DNA of 64,000 nucleotides. Origin: JAFEDN01 sp963795715 (GTDB taxonomy: Bacteria > Pseudomonadota > Gammaproteobacteria > Coxiellales > Coxiellaceae). Numbering within the stretch: the first letter of the stretch is position 1; every line of letters begins with the position of its first letter. The notes under the pieces were generated by a model. The model saw only the letters and a list, made by a program, of their open reading frames with translations, searched no databases and was not told the origin of the DNA. A program made the position numbers and the translations under genes. The stretch is taken from the NCBI GenBank assembly GCA_963795715.1, contig CAWCIY010000004.1, positions 62,001 through 126,000 on the forward strand, in the 5' to 3' direction. Below are positions 35,899-44,722 of the stretch, one piece after another.

Positions 35899-37713
35899 GT
35901 TTGGACGTAAATATTCGGTGAACCCGTATTAAGAAGTACAGAATGGTTCATGTTTAGGAGGCTGAGCCATTAACTCCCGTAAAGATTTACTCATATTCCA
36001 AGGCAAAAAAGGATCAATGTTGTCTGGAGGATTGCCGCCACGCATTGCACATTCTTGAAGATAGGCCAATAACCAGGTATGCGGATTAATCTCCCACAGC
36101 TTCATCGTCCTCAGTATTGTAAACATCACCGCTGCTAATTCTGCAGACCATACTGATCCTGATCCATAATAATTTTTTCGACCCAGCACACTCGTTCTCA
36201 ATCCCCTTTCAGCTACATTATTATCCATGGGAATATCAGGATGATCTACAAATACAGTCAACCCTTTCCAATGATTGGATAGGCTTTTCAGTAATTTCTT
36301 TGCTGAAGGTAGTATCTGAGAATCCTTTAATTCTACTATCATTTCATCAGCCATCTCTTTGATGGCTTTTCTCAATTCTGTATCCATTAATTGAAATTGT
36401 TTAGAACTCGGTTTATGTTCAATACGTTGATTATTAATATGATAAAGTCGCCCAATTCTTTCTACCCATTCAAGCCCCCAACTTTCTTGATGAGGGTAGG
36501 CTTTGCTATAGTCTAAAAAGTCACGACGCACATGCGCCCAACAAAAAGCCAGAATAAACAAACCGGCTTTCGCAATGGCTTTATAGGCCCCATAGCGATC
36601 TACATTTAAAATACCCCCTCCGTGATCCTCACCAAAATAATCTTTAACCACTTGAGATGAGCGACTGGGACTTATTTTGTAAACAACGGATTCACTATTT
36701 TGGAATATCCATAAAAACCATCGAGTACTTTCTTTCCCATCTATCTTTTCAAATACCTTCCAACCCGTCTCGTCCGCGTGCCAATGCTGCGCTGCACAAT
36801 TATGTAAAGCAATCCCATCATATACCGGTATGAATAACCGTAAAAGATATTCCAATCCGCCAGTCACTGTCCCCATAGACAATGATAAGCCACTCAATTC
36901 CAAATTCGATAATATTCGATTCAATGGGTTTTGGTAGCCATATTTCTGTATTAATAGATGTGCCCAGATCGTTATCCCCAATTTACTTCTGGAAAATGGT
37001 CTTTCCATCGGCGGCATCGTGATGATTTGCGGAGCTGGATTATTTTTACAGCGACACGCACGTTTATAACGCTTACGACAAATCCTTCGCCGATAGGCTT
37101 GAACGTTAATCAGCTCTAACACTTCTGAATCTTCTGTCCCCGCCAGTTCCTGATACTTTAATCCGCAACAGGGGCAATAATTTTCTTGATCATTGAGTTC
37201 AACAACCTCTTCAACTTCAGGCAAATCGCTATAGTCCCTTCGATTTGGACTAGCATTCTCAGGTTGTTGACCACGCTTTTTCTTTGCCTCTTGATCCACT
37301 TTCTTCTGATCCAATGATGTCGATTGTTTTTCTGAATGCTTGCCAAACAGTTGCTGTTCTCGTTTGCGTAATTTAGCTTGTAATTCCTCTAGTTCCGCTT
37401 TCAGTTCTTCTTCCCGGGTTTTAATTTGTTTGAACTGCGCTTCCCAGTAATGGGCTTGGTGTTTGTAATCGATCACGGATAATTTTGATTCTTTTAATGC
37501 CTGTCCTTGCTGTTCATACGCCAATTTCAATGACTTATACGACACACTGATTTGTCGGTATAAATCCACTAATTGATTTTGAAGGTCAATGTGCGCAATC
37601 GCTGTATCCATGTCTCCCTGACTCTGCTGCTCATTTTTTCAGCCTTAAAATTAACCTTATTTTACTCAGCATGCAATAGGGCGGGCGGGTTCACCGAATA
37701 TTTACGTTTGGAC
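35899..37713 (-). mobile_element. IS66-family insertion sequence (ISBst12-like, single transposase)
   Basis: The element proper is 35907-37705 (1799 bp). Its ends are perfect 20-bp inverted repeats starting GTAAATATTCGGTGAACC. Outside them lies the 8-bp direct repeat GTTTGGAC (35899-35906 and 37706-37713), the IS66-typical target duplication. It holds only a TnpC-like transposase, without tnpA/tnpB, which is the ISBst12 layout. Intact ends, intact duplication and intact gene imply a recent insertion. The inverted repeats and duplication are seen directly. Confidence 0.95.
35929..37611 (-). CDS. tnpC: IS66 family transposase (TnpC)
   Basis: 560 residues. An N-terminal coiled coil (about 35-95, rich in Q/K/E) is followed by a zinc-binding segment (ENYCPCCGLKYQEL, then RKRYKRACRCKNN), the IS66 leucine-rich linker (KLGITIWAHLLIQKYGYQNP) and the DDE catalytic region: WHADETGWKVFEK (Asp), NVDRYGAYKAIAKAG (Asp) and DNNVAERGLRTSVLGRKNY (Glu). 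IS66_C ends the protein. Full length and open, so the element may be active. The start at ATG 37611 and the stop both lie within the inverted repeats' borders. Confidence 0.95.
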   Translation of the reverse strand: MDTAIAHIDLQNQLVDLYRQISVSYKSLKLAYEQQGQALKESKLSVIDYKHQAHYWEAQFKQIKTREEELKAELEELQAKLRKREQQLFGKHSEKQSTSLDQKKVDQEAKKKRGQQPENASPNRRDYSDLPEVEEVVELNDQENYCPCCGLKYQELAGTEDSEVLELINVQAYRRRICRKRYKRACRCKNNPAPQIITMPPMERPFSRSKLGITIWAHLLIQKYGYQNPLNRILSNLELSGLSLSMGTVTGGLEYLLRLFIPVYDGIALHNCAAQHWHADETGWKVFEKIDGKESTRWFLWIFQNSESVVYKISPSRSSQVVKDYFGEDHGGGILNVDRYGAYKAIAKAGLFILAFCWAHVRRDFLDYSKAYPHQESWGLEWVERIGRLYHINNQRIEHKPSSKQFQLMDTELRKAIKEMADEMIVELKDSQILPSAKKLLKSLSNHWKGLTVFVDHPDIPMDNNVAERGLRTSVLGRKNYYGSGSVWSAELAAVMFTILRTMKLWEINPHTWLLAYLQECAMRGGNPPDNIDPFLPWNMSKSLRELMAQPPKHEPFCTS

Positions 37714-37912
37714 TACATAAGCCCTTTATTTATTAGATATTTTGCTTAAGTTATGCCATTATGGTCTGAAACCTTATATCTTGCAACGTAATTTGAGAAG
37801 CTTTTAAAACATGAATATCGGAAAAATTGATATGTTCGTCGTCAACATATACTTTATATTGAGCCTCTATTAAAACCCTTCATTTATATGATCTAAAATT
37901 TTAGCTCACTTT

Positions 37913-38311
37913 CTAAAAAAAATGTGTATGAATATACCAAATAAAAGACCCTATTATCGCCATAATTCCAGGCACCAAATTCACAAAAACTAAAATTTTT
38001 TCAAATAAACTTGCATTTTTCCAAAGATTATAATCATCAAAGACTTGTTTGTATACACTTTTAGATTGAAATTTCCTACCAAATCCTTGAACCAGCATTA
38101 CACCTGTATACCAACCAATTCTACCCCACTTGCTGGTTGCATAAGGAAAATAAAAAGCTGTTTTATCCTTAAATTGAGGATCAAAACGACCCACAATAAA
38201 AAAATACATTAATGGCAATGTCAAAAATGAAATTAAAATTCCGAGCATACAAAAAAATGCTAGCAGATCATATCCATGAGAATTTTTAAATACCCAAATG
38301 ATGAAGTTCAT
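37913..38311 (-). CDS. Probable membrane immunity protein of hcp cassette 2
   Basis: 132 residues from ATG 38311 (MNFIIWVFKNSHGYDLLAFF); this start overlaps the effector gene end by 26 bp, and a start 30 nt upstream is also open. Hydrophobic segments are about 14-42 (LLAFFCMLGILISFLTLPLM onward) and about 100-128 (ILVFVNLVPGIMAIIGSFIW). A weaker one lies around WGRIGWYTGVMLVQGFG. An inner-membrane protein translated together with a toxin that has a long hydrophobic C-terminus fits immunity to a pore-forming toxin. I do not recognise the family; function is inferred from context. Confidence 0.65.
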   Translation of the reverse strand: MNFIIWVFKNSHGYDLLAFFCMLGILISFLTLPLMYFFIVGRFDPQFKDKTAFYFPYATSKWGRIGWYTGVMLVQGFGRKFQSKSVYKQVFDDYNLWKNASLFEKILVFVNLVPGIMAIIGSFIWYIHTHFF

Positions 38312-39410
38312 AATCTTGCCACATGTCATAATTCTTTTCAACGAAATGCTTCGTTAATTCATCAACCGTTATTGCTGTGACGGCCCCAGCAAGTATCACC
38401 ACCCAACCCATTGGGGTCAGTAATAGAAAAGGGACCAATATTGTTTCTGCCAAAGCGCTTGCTGTAAGGCCTCCCATCATTCCAAATATATAGCCTACAG
38501 CATCAGTGATGGCTTTTTTGTGCCAATCTCCTCCTGTCTTGTACAAATGCCATAACTCTGGAACTTCCAGGCCAATTTGTAACCAAATGCAACTGCCTTT
38601 AATGACTCTTGCCCACTTCATTGCCTCCCCTACCGCCAAAAACTCATCTCGAGTAAGGGCTGCAAAATCTCCCATGTTTAATTTTATATGATTGCGCCAT
38701 TGTTCGGGATCTTTTATCAACCACACTTTGATCATCGAAAGACCGCGTGATTCATTATACCGGTCTAAAAACTCCATGACATGATGTTGCGCATGTTTCC
38801 AAGCTTCATAAAAAGCAGCCTTGGCCGCAGGCCTATCTTCCTCAGCCGCTTTTGCAAAGGTAATATACAGCTCTCCTGCTTTCTGCATCGCTTTATAAGC
38901 AGGGCGAGCGCTTTCCAGAACATAGTCTTGCGCTTGCTCTACTATGGCCGAGGTTCCCAACAAGCCCCACTCGGTAATTTCACCGGCATGGTAGCGGAGC
39001 TGCAAAATCGCTTCTCGCAAGGAGGCGACTCCCGCCAACGCCGGCAAAGGATGTTCGCGCAGGGCGGTTGCCAGATTGTCTCGGGTTTGCCAATCCAATC
39101 TATTCGGAACTGCCAATGCCTGCCATAGTGGAAAACGTAAATATAAAGAAGATTCCAGCACTTTTTGCCGGTGCTTTTGAATATCTTCGGGACTCGGCAG
39201 ATAGATATAACTGTCTTTGAAAATATAAGCGCCCGTCGGTTGTAACAAATGCGGCGCACCTTTTTGCTGAAAGGAATTGATTTTCATCATCACTTCCAGA
39301 TATTCAGAGACGCCTTGCTGCGTTGGATCAGGTGAAAACTTCTGGGCAATACTTTGCATCGTATCGCCCAGTTGACTAATGTAAATATGTAGATCGTGTC
39401 CTTGATTCAT
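38286..39410 (-). CDS. Putative T6SS effector with LysM-like N-terminus and hydrophobic C-terminus
   Basis: 374 residues. Residues 7-72 form a LysM-like module (LHIYISQLGDTMQSIAQKFS, ending DSYIYLPSPEDIQKHR), as at the N-terminus of several T6SS effectors. Residues about 90-290 are helical. Residues 303-349 are a Gly/Ala-rich hydrophobic stretch (DAVGYIFGMMGGLTASALAE, then ILVPFLLLTPMGWVVILAGA) like two membrane-spanning helices, followed by a charged tail. No signal peptide. It starts 6 bp after the hcp stop and overlaps a membrane gene downstream. A membrane-permeabilising toxin carried by Hcp is the best reading. No named toxin domain is visible. Confidence 0.7.
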   Translation of the reverse strand: MNQGHDLHIYISQLGDTMQSIAQKFSPDPTQQGVSEYLEVMMKINSFQQKGAPHLLQPTGAYIFKDSYIYLPSPEDIQKHRQKVLESSLYLRFPLWQALAVPNRLDWQTRDNLATALREHPLPALAGVASLREAILQLRYHAGEITEWGLLGTSAIVEQAQDYVLESARPAYKAMQKAGELYITFAKAAEEDRPAAKAAFYEAWKHAQHHVMEFLDRYNESRGLSMIKVWLIKDPEQWRNHIKLNMGDFAALTRDEFLAVGEAMKWARVIKGSCIWLQIGLEVPELWHLYKTGGDWHKKAITDAVGYIFGMMGGLTASALAETILVPFLLLTPMGWVVILAGAVTAITVDELTKHFVEKNYDMWQDYELHHLGI

Positions 39411-39416
39411 AAGAGT

Positions 39417-39902
39417 CTACATCTTTGCGCCCGTGGAGACATTGAAGCCGGTAATCAACGGATTGCCGGGGGTATTATCGGCATCCCGCGGTGTGTATGA
39501 AACTTCAATACTATCATAGCCCAGAGAAATAGATTCTAACGGCGTTGCTCTGTTGACACCGTGCTCCTGATAAAAATAACTGACAAAGGCATTGGTGAGT
39601 TTGATCTTTTGAAAAGTCTGCGGCGGATTGCCAGCGGTGACCAAATGGATTTCTAAATTAGGGATCACCTGGGTGCTGTGCGCATACTGAAACCAAAAAG
39701 AAGTGCTGTTATCCGGTATTTTTTGCAAATGAATCAAGCCAAATTGAGCACTGCCTTGCACTCGATCCCACATGTTGCCGGTGCGTTGCTGGATCGGATG
39801 GGTAATCCCGGTAAATTGAAAATGACTGACATTCACCCAGTTTTCATATCCCTGCGCTGAGACATTGCCTTTGGCTCCGTCCGCTTTAACATAGATCGCC
39901 AT
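39417..39902 (-). CDS. hcp: Hcp family type VI secretion tube protein (cassette 2)
   Basis: 161 residues: MAIYVKADGAKGNVSAQGYE, NWVNVSHFQFTG, LIHLQKIPDNSTSFWFQYAH, IKLTNAFVSYFYQEHG, and the end DADNTPGNPLITGFNVSTGA. Standard Hcp1-family features. AAGGAGTG precedes ATG 39902. It is followed by an effector (6-bp gap) and a membrane protein (overlap). Compared with the Hcp at 28600 it shares the NW and GNP-TG-N-STG motifs but differs in most positions, so the two are old paralogs or separately acquired and could carry different cargo. Confidence 0.92.
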   Translation of the reverse strand: MAIYVKADGAKGNVSAQGYENWVNVSHFQFTGITHPIQQRTGNMWDRVQGSAQFGLIHLQKIPDNSTSFWFQYAHSTQVIPNLEIHLVTAGNPPQTFQKIKLTNAFVSYFYQEHGVNRATPLESISLGYDSIEVSYTPRDADNTPGNPLITGFNVSTGAKM

Positions 39903-40172
39903 ACTTCACACTCCTTATGTTTTATTAGTTTTGATAGCATAATAAATACTGGAGATATTGTCAAACAGTTTAGATTTTTTAATACAAAGAAAATTTTGTT
40001 TTGACAAAATATATGAAATAACGGATTTGAACACATAACAGTATTGACGTTTCACAGAATTTGATTTAGATGCCGATACTTGAGTGCCACTGTATGATTT
40101 TTTTTGATTGCCAAGGGGCATTAATTTAAAAAATATAAAAATTAAGAAAAATTTTTCTATTTTTTTACATTC
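39903..40172. promoter_or_regulatory. AT-rich upstream region of hcp cassette 2
   Basis: 270 bp of strongly AT-rich DNA between the cassette and the response-regulator gene, all transcription going leftward. The cassette promoter must lie here or upstream. I could not choose a single promoter; no repeat is visible. Confidence 0.35.
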
Positions 40173-41186
40173 TTATTGTGATTTTTCACTTTGTCGTAAA
40201 TACTGCATATAAGAAACTATTTTTTTAGAATCAATAGATGAACTTTTTATGTCTTCAACATTTGCGCAATAATAGTCTTGTTTTCCTCGAATAATCTGAG
40301 CATCATATAATTGCCATTTTTCAGGATGTTCACTCTCTTGTGATTTAAAAAAATGTGTTATTTTCTTTTTATTTTTTATAGCATCCATTACATCCGTTGG
40401 AGCTTTTTTACTGTCTCGTATAAAATCCTCTAGCATCTGCATATCTTCTTCTGTTTTAACAAACAACCAAAATATTTCACCTTCCGCATTCAATAACAAT
40501 TGACTTCCTGAATCATCTAACAGATAAGACTCTACTATATGGTAAGTCTTAAAGAGTTCATTATACTTCTCGATATAACCAGGATCAGATAAAATAGATC
40601 CTAGGTTTGGACCCAAAGAAGCCAGTAACGTTTGAGATAAATTCAAAAAATACTTAATCTTTAATTCCTCAATACTTTGAGCTACAATTTCTAAATAATT
40701 TTTTTGTGCCTTTAGGATAAATTGGTGAATTAATCCTTGATTGAAAAGTTCAACGGCAATTGGATTATCGGCTTCGCCAGTAAGCATTAATATTTTATAA
40801 GAGCTGTTCCCCAAAGCTTGTACAAATTCTCGTCCGTTCAGTTGAGGCATAGCAAAGTCAACAACGACAGTCGAAACAATTTTAAATCTATCGATGTTGT
40901 AAATTTCCTTATGCAGACCAGATAAATTGACCATCTGGCCTTTTTTAATGGAACGCCCACTATAATCAATCGACTCTTCAGAATACTGCTCAAGTAATTC
41001 GTTACCTAATGAAGACTTTTGTTTTAAATAAGTCAAAGCTTCTCTTGGATTATTAAATGCTGTGGTTTTGACCTGGTCACCTAATTCAAGTTTTAAATTA
41101 TTTAAAAAAGCTTGATTATCATCTACCAAAATGATTTCGGTAGGAAAATAACAACAAGGAACTGAATTAAAAATAGTTTTTTCCAT
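40173..41186 (-). CDS. LqsR-like response regulator
   Basis: 337 residues. The receiver domain has IILVDDNQAFLNN (acidic pair 22-23), phosphoacceptor Asp110 in TVVVDFAMPQLNGREF, MLTGEAD (Thr) and FILKAQK (Lys). Between the first strands there is an unusual 40-50-residue insertion (about 58-100, ESIDYSGRSIKKGQMVNLSG). The C-terminal about 150 residues are neither helix-turn-helix nor an enzyme I can name. This size and unusual receiver recall Legionella LqsR. Encoded 10 bp after the cognate-type kinase. Output mechanism unknown. Confidence 0.75.
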   Translation of the reverse strand: MEKTIFNSVPCCYFPTEIILVDDNQAFLNNLKLELGDQVKTTAFNNPREALTYLKQKSSLGNELLEQYSEESIDYSGRSIKKGQMVNLSGLHKEIYNIDRFKIVSTVVVDFAMPQLNGREFVQALGNSSYKILMLTGEADNPIAVELFNQGLIHQFILKAQKNYLEIVAQSIEELKIKYFLNLSQTLLASLGPNLGSILSDPGYIEKYNELFKTYHIVESYLLDDSGSQLLLNAEGEIFWLFVKTEEDMQMLEDFIRDSKKAPTDVMDAIKNKKKITHFFKSQESEHPEKWQLYDAQIIRGKQDYYCANVEDIKSSSIDSKKIVSYMQYLRQSEKSQ

Positions 41187-41196
41187 TTTAAAACCT

Positions 41197-42525
41197 CTAT
41201 TTATGATTATAGTCTATTTTTGGGAAACTCAATTGAAAATGAGTATATTCCCCTTCAACTGAATCACAGGTGATTTGACCTCCCATACCTTCCATTATCA
41301 TCTTACAAAACGATAACCCTATTCCTGTACCCTGGTGAGTATCTTTAGTAAAAAAACGGTCAAAAATATAAGGGAGATATTTTTTTGGTATTCCAGTTCC
41401 TGTATCTTTAAAATGTAAGATTTGTCGATCTAAAGTTTTTTCCGTCCAAATAAAAATTTGGCCCTTCTCAGCTTTCGCAACAAAATAAAGTGCATTCCTT
41501 AGTAGATTAAACAAGACATGTATGAATAGCATCTTATTACCTCGTACAACAAAATCACTACTTTCATTAGGATTCCAAACTATTTGTTTCCGATGATTAT
41601 CTGTCATGGGATAATAAGATAAAGCATAATTAACACACTCCATAATGGAGAAATTTTCCGTGAATTGAGTTTTTAATTCAGACTGTTTAATATTAGTTAA
41701 TAACATTTCAAGAACGATACTAGTATGATTGACTTCATTTTCAACACTACTCAATCCTGTTCTTAAAAGTTCTAAATGCTCTTGGCCAATATATTTAACA
41801 GGCAAATCATGTTGCTTTGCCAATTCATAACCTTCCAATAATTTTCCATAATATTTACTTATCCCTTTAACACCAGCTTGAATCGCTGCGAGAGGTGTTC
41901 TTAATTCATGAGCAATATTAGCCGCCAAAGATTTCATTGTTTGAATCTTATCTTTTTCAGATAATGACTTATTACGAGAAAATAAGATACCAAAAATAAC
42001 AGTTACAATATATGCTCCAATCAAGTCTTTACGACTGATTGTTTTCTCTATATAAATAAAATGAGTGTGATCTGTTGCCACATAAGCAAGCCATCCTAAA
42101 AGACATCCAGTGATAAAGAGTATCACCACACTTATCCAGTCAATCATCAACATCGCAACAAATAATACCGTTAATAAATTTAATAGCCATTCATTGGAAG
42201 CATGATTCTTTAAAGTCATAAATGTAAAAAAAAATGGTAATCCATAAAGTAATGTAAGATACCAATAAAAAGGTAAAAATTTTCTAAATCTCGCTGGCCA
42301 ATAATTCTTAAAAGCTAAACCTAAACACAGACCTCCGGCACTTAACCGCAAATAGAGATTTTCGTAAATTTTTGGTTCTAATACATGCAGATTCAAAATA
42401 GAGAAAAGTGGATAGGCAATAGTTCCAAAAACCCCAAATATAATCATTTGGCGTTCAGAATCGCGAGCTTGATTTTGTATAAAAAAAATAATTGTATTAA
42501 AAATTACTTTCAACTGAGGTCGCAC
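41197..42525 (-). CDS. CqsS/LqsS-like membrane histidine kinase
   Basis: 442 residues. About six membrane helices fill residues 25-185 with almost no periplasmic domain (IIFGVFGTIAYPLFSILNLH, WYLTLLYGLPFFFTFMTLKN, VLFVAMLMIDWISVVILFIT). This is the CqsS/LqsS sensor layout for alpha-hydroxyketone autoinducers. The DHp domain has His206 in SLAANIAHELRTPLAAIQAG. ATPase motifs are HVLFNLLRNALYFVAKAEKG (N), FKDTGTGIPKKY (G1) and GTGIGLSFCKMIMEGMGG (G2). No C-terminal receiver, unlike CqsS. No LqsA/CqsA-type synthase is nearby. It is divergent from the FAD oxidoreductase. Ligand is inferred from topology. Confidence 0.78.
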   Translation of the reverse strand: MRPQLKVIFNTIIFFIQNQARDSERQMIIFGVFGTIAYPLFSILNLHVLEPKIYENLYLRLSAGGLCLGLAFKNYWPARFRKFLPFYWYLTLLYGLPFFFTFMTLKNHASNEWLLNLLTVLFVAMLMIDWISVVILFITGCLLGWLAYVATDHTHFIYIEKTISRKDLIGAYIVTVIFGILFSRNKSLSEKDKIQTMKSLAANIAHELRTPLAAIQAGVKGISKYYGKLLEGYELAKQHDLPVKYIGQEHLELLRTGLSSVENEVNHTSIVLEMLLTNIKQSELKTQFTENFSIMECVNYALSYYPMTDNHRKQIVWNPNESSDFVVRGNKMLFIHVLFNLLRNALYFVAKAEKGQIFIWTEKTLDRQILHFKDTGTGIPKKYLPYIFDRFFTKDTHQGTGIGLSFCKMIMEGMGGQITCDSVEGEYTHFQLSFPKIDYNHK

Positions 42526-42620
42526 ATGTACTTCCTCTGGCTTGTTAATTAGTAATTATAGACTTTGCTTTTCGTTTCATGCAAAATTCAAAAATGTTAA
42601 TGGATACAGTTGAGAAGAAA

Positions 42621-44090
42621 ATGGGAGTTTTTGACATCATCATCATAGGCAATGGCATTTTGGGGCTGTCCACCGCTTACGCGCTTATTCAACAAAATAA
42701 GCAACTTTCTATTGCCATTGTTGGTCCAATGTCTCGACCCGGTTGTGCAAGCACTGCAGCAGGAGCAATGCTGGGTTGTTTCGGCGAAGTTACAAAATAC
42801 ACATACCAATCTTCTTATGCTTTAAAAAAATTAGAATATGCAATAAAAGCCAAACAACTATGGCCTGATTGGGTAGAATCGATCAATTCATGGAGCACCC
42901 AATCGGATAGAATCAACATCCAAAATGGAACATTTATCTTTTTGAATTCCCAATCTGGATTTTTAGACAATGAGAATTATCAGGCCATAAAAAAAGCTCT
43001 CGTCAGCTATAATGAGTCTTTTGAAGAAGTTGATCCTGAAAAAATTCCGTTCATTAAACCCATTATGAACTATCGCCCTTTGCAAGCACGATACCTACCT
43101 AATGAAGGGTATATCAATACTCACACTTTATTAGAACATTTGCAACGCATATTAAACACTTTTATTAATGTCCAAATGATTGATCAAGAAGTACTTTCTA
43201 TTAACACTCAATCAGACAAAATCTGTTCTGTGACGACTCAAGAAAAGGTTTTATCTTCTAGCACCATAATATTAGCTGCCGGAGCTTTTTCCCAAAAACT
43301 ACTCGATACAATTCCTGCTCTTAATTTTGAAATACCTAGAATATTTGCTGGCGTAGGTTGTTCCGCAGTTTTGGAATTACCGAACCACGGCTTAAGACAT
43401 GTCATTCGGTCACCCAATCGTGCAGGCGCATGTGGTATTCACACTATGGGATACGATGCAAATCATATATATGTAGGGGCCACAAATTACGCCCATTATT
43501 CACCTAAAATTCGAAATAATGTCAGATCTGTTTATTATTTATTGCAAAATGCGATGGAGCAAATCAATCAAAACTTACATGATGCCGATCTCATCCAGTG
43601 GTCAACGGGTTGCCGTCCACTTTCGGTGGATACCTTTCCATTAATCGGTGAAACGTCTATTAAGGGTTTATGGCTACTCTCCGGAACCTATCGCGATGGT
43701 TTTCATTTTTCGCCTTTGTTAGCGCAAGAAATAGCCAGGAAAATTTTGGGTTCAACTGAATCCTGGATTGGTGATACTTTTCCAGCACTACGTCCCCCCA
43801 TCCAAATAAAAAGTCGACTGCAGAGTATTGAGGATTTTGTGAATCAGTTTATTGCTTCTGGATATGAGCATGGAATGAATTTGCCTAGGACTGGATGGGA
43901 TGAATATCTTCCCCAATTGGTTCGTGCTCGTATCGAAAAATTATATTCATTACTAGATTGTGATTATGGATTACCGACAGAACTCATTATCATGTTAGAA
44001 AGAGATTCTCAACTCATCTCTGCTCTTCGCCCTTATTTACAATCCATCTCAAGCGTTCAAACAATTTCTGACTTCGCAATTACCCAGTAG
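42621..44090 (+). CDS. FAD-dependent amino-acid oxidase-type oxidoreductase (DAO family)
   Basis: About 489 residues from ATG 42621 (AGAAG 5 nt upstream, MGVFDIIIIGNGILGLSTAY), with earlier ATGs at 42579 and 42597 also open. The FAD dinucleotide-binding GxGxxG is at the N-terminus; TAAGAMLGCFGE, IILAAGAFSQKLL and the C-terminal WSTGCRPLSVDTFPLIGETS plus GTYRDGFHFSPLLAQEIARK are typical of glycine/D-amino-acid oxidases (DAO fold). Substrate unknown. It is divergently placed from the CqsS-like kinase with a 95-bp gap, so shared regulation is possible. It lies within the accessory island. Confidence 0.82.
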   Translation: MGVFDIIIIGNGILGLSTAYALIQQNKQLSIAIVGPMSRPGCASTAAGAMLGCFGEVTKYTYQSSYALKKLEYAIKAKQLWPDWVESINSWSTQSDRINIQNGTFIFLNSQSGFLDNENYQAIKKALVSYNESFEEVDPEKIPFIKPIMNYRPLQARYLPNEGYINTHTLLEHLQRILNTFINVQMIDQEVLSINTQSDKICSVTTQEKVLSSSTIILAAGAFSQKLLDTIPALNFEIPRIFAGVGCSAVLELPNHGLRHVIRSPNRAGACGIHTMGYDANHIYVGATNYAHYSPKIRNNVRSVYYLLQNAMEQINQNLHDADLIQWSTGCRPLSVDTFPLIGETSIKGLWLLSGTYRDGFHFSPLLAQEIARKILGSTESWIGDTFPALRPPIQIKSRLQSIEDFVNQFIASGYEHGMNLPRTGWDEYLPQLVRARIEKLYSLLDCDYGLPTELIIMLERDSQLISALRPYLQSISSVQTISDFAITQ

Positions 44091-44208
44091 GAAGAACTTC
44101 TAAGTATTTGAGCTTTTTTAATTCCATTAAAAATTTCAAAAAAAAGAGATTTTATCCTTCATAATTTTTTCAAAATTATCGATAAAAGTTCATTCCTTTT
44201 GATAAAAA

Positions 44209-44562
44209 CTATTCCAAAAATGGCTTAAATGTACCAGCAATTTTTTTCCAGGAATGAGCATGCCATCGTACCTTTTCAGAACTTTCTTCTAAGGTCAATA
44301 AATAATCTGCCATATCGCTACCATGAATCAGTAAAAAGCAAAAATTGGTAAAGTCTTTGTCTATTAAAGTTAATTTTTTCATTTCTTTGACTTCCCTAAC
44401 CATTGTCATTACCTTCTGAATAGCGCCTATTATTTGATCTAAATTTAGCTCTTTTAAGCCTTTATCTACCTTTGACCTTTCTGAAAAGATTAATAGCTTT
44501 TGAAAGTAGTCTAGTTCCTGAACTAAGGTTTGTAACAACTTAGAATAATCATTTTTTTTCAT
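44209..44562 (-). CDS. Hypothetical helical protein
   Basis: 117 residues from ATG 44562 (AGAGG 8 nt upstream); an upstream ATG at 44580 adds six residues. All-helical and charged, e.g. QELDYFQKLLIFSERSKVDK, GLKELNLDQIIGAIQKVMTM. No membrane segment, signal peptide or family recognised. One could imagine a phosphotransfer (HPt-like) helix bundle for the neighbouring kinase, but the canonical HPt His motif is absent, so I do not claim it. It lies alone between the oxidoreductase and the lnt fragment. Confidence 0.5.
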   Translation of the reverse strand: MKKNDYSKLLQTLVQELDYFQKLLIFSERSKVDKGLKELNLDQIIGAIQKVMTMVREVKEMKKLTLIDKDFTNFCFLLIHGSDMADYLLTLEESSEKVRWHAHSWKKIAGTFKPFLE

Positions 44563-44722
44563 GGACTTAACCTCTATCATTTAAAATATTTTTCACTTTT
44601 TTCAACTTTTCTAGGAACCATCGCTCTAAACTAGATTTACTTATTATTTTGTCCAAATATTATGCAATAAATATTATATCTATTATGTAGGAAAATTTAG
44701 GAATTTAAATTTTTTATATTAC

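Noticed and set aside
39915..40121. 68-residue minus-strand frame upstream of hcp cassette 2
   Set aside because: Overlaps the expected promoter region, no SD and composition explained by AT-rich DNA.
44209..44562. HPt phosphotransfer protein for the neighbouring kinase
   Set aside because: Helical and of suitable size, but lacks the HxxKG-type histidine motif.
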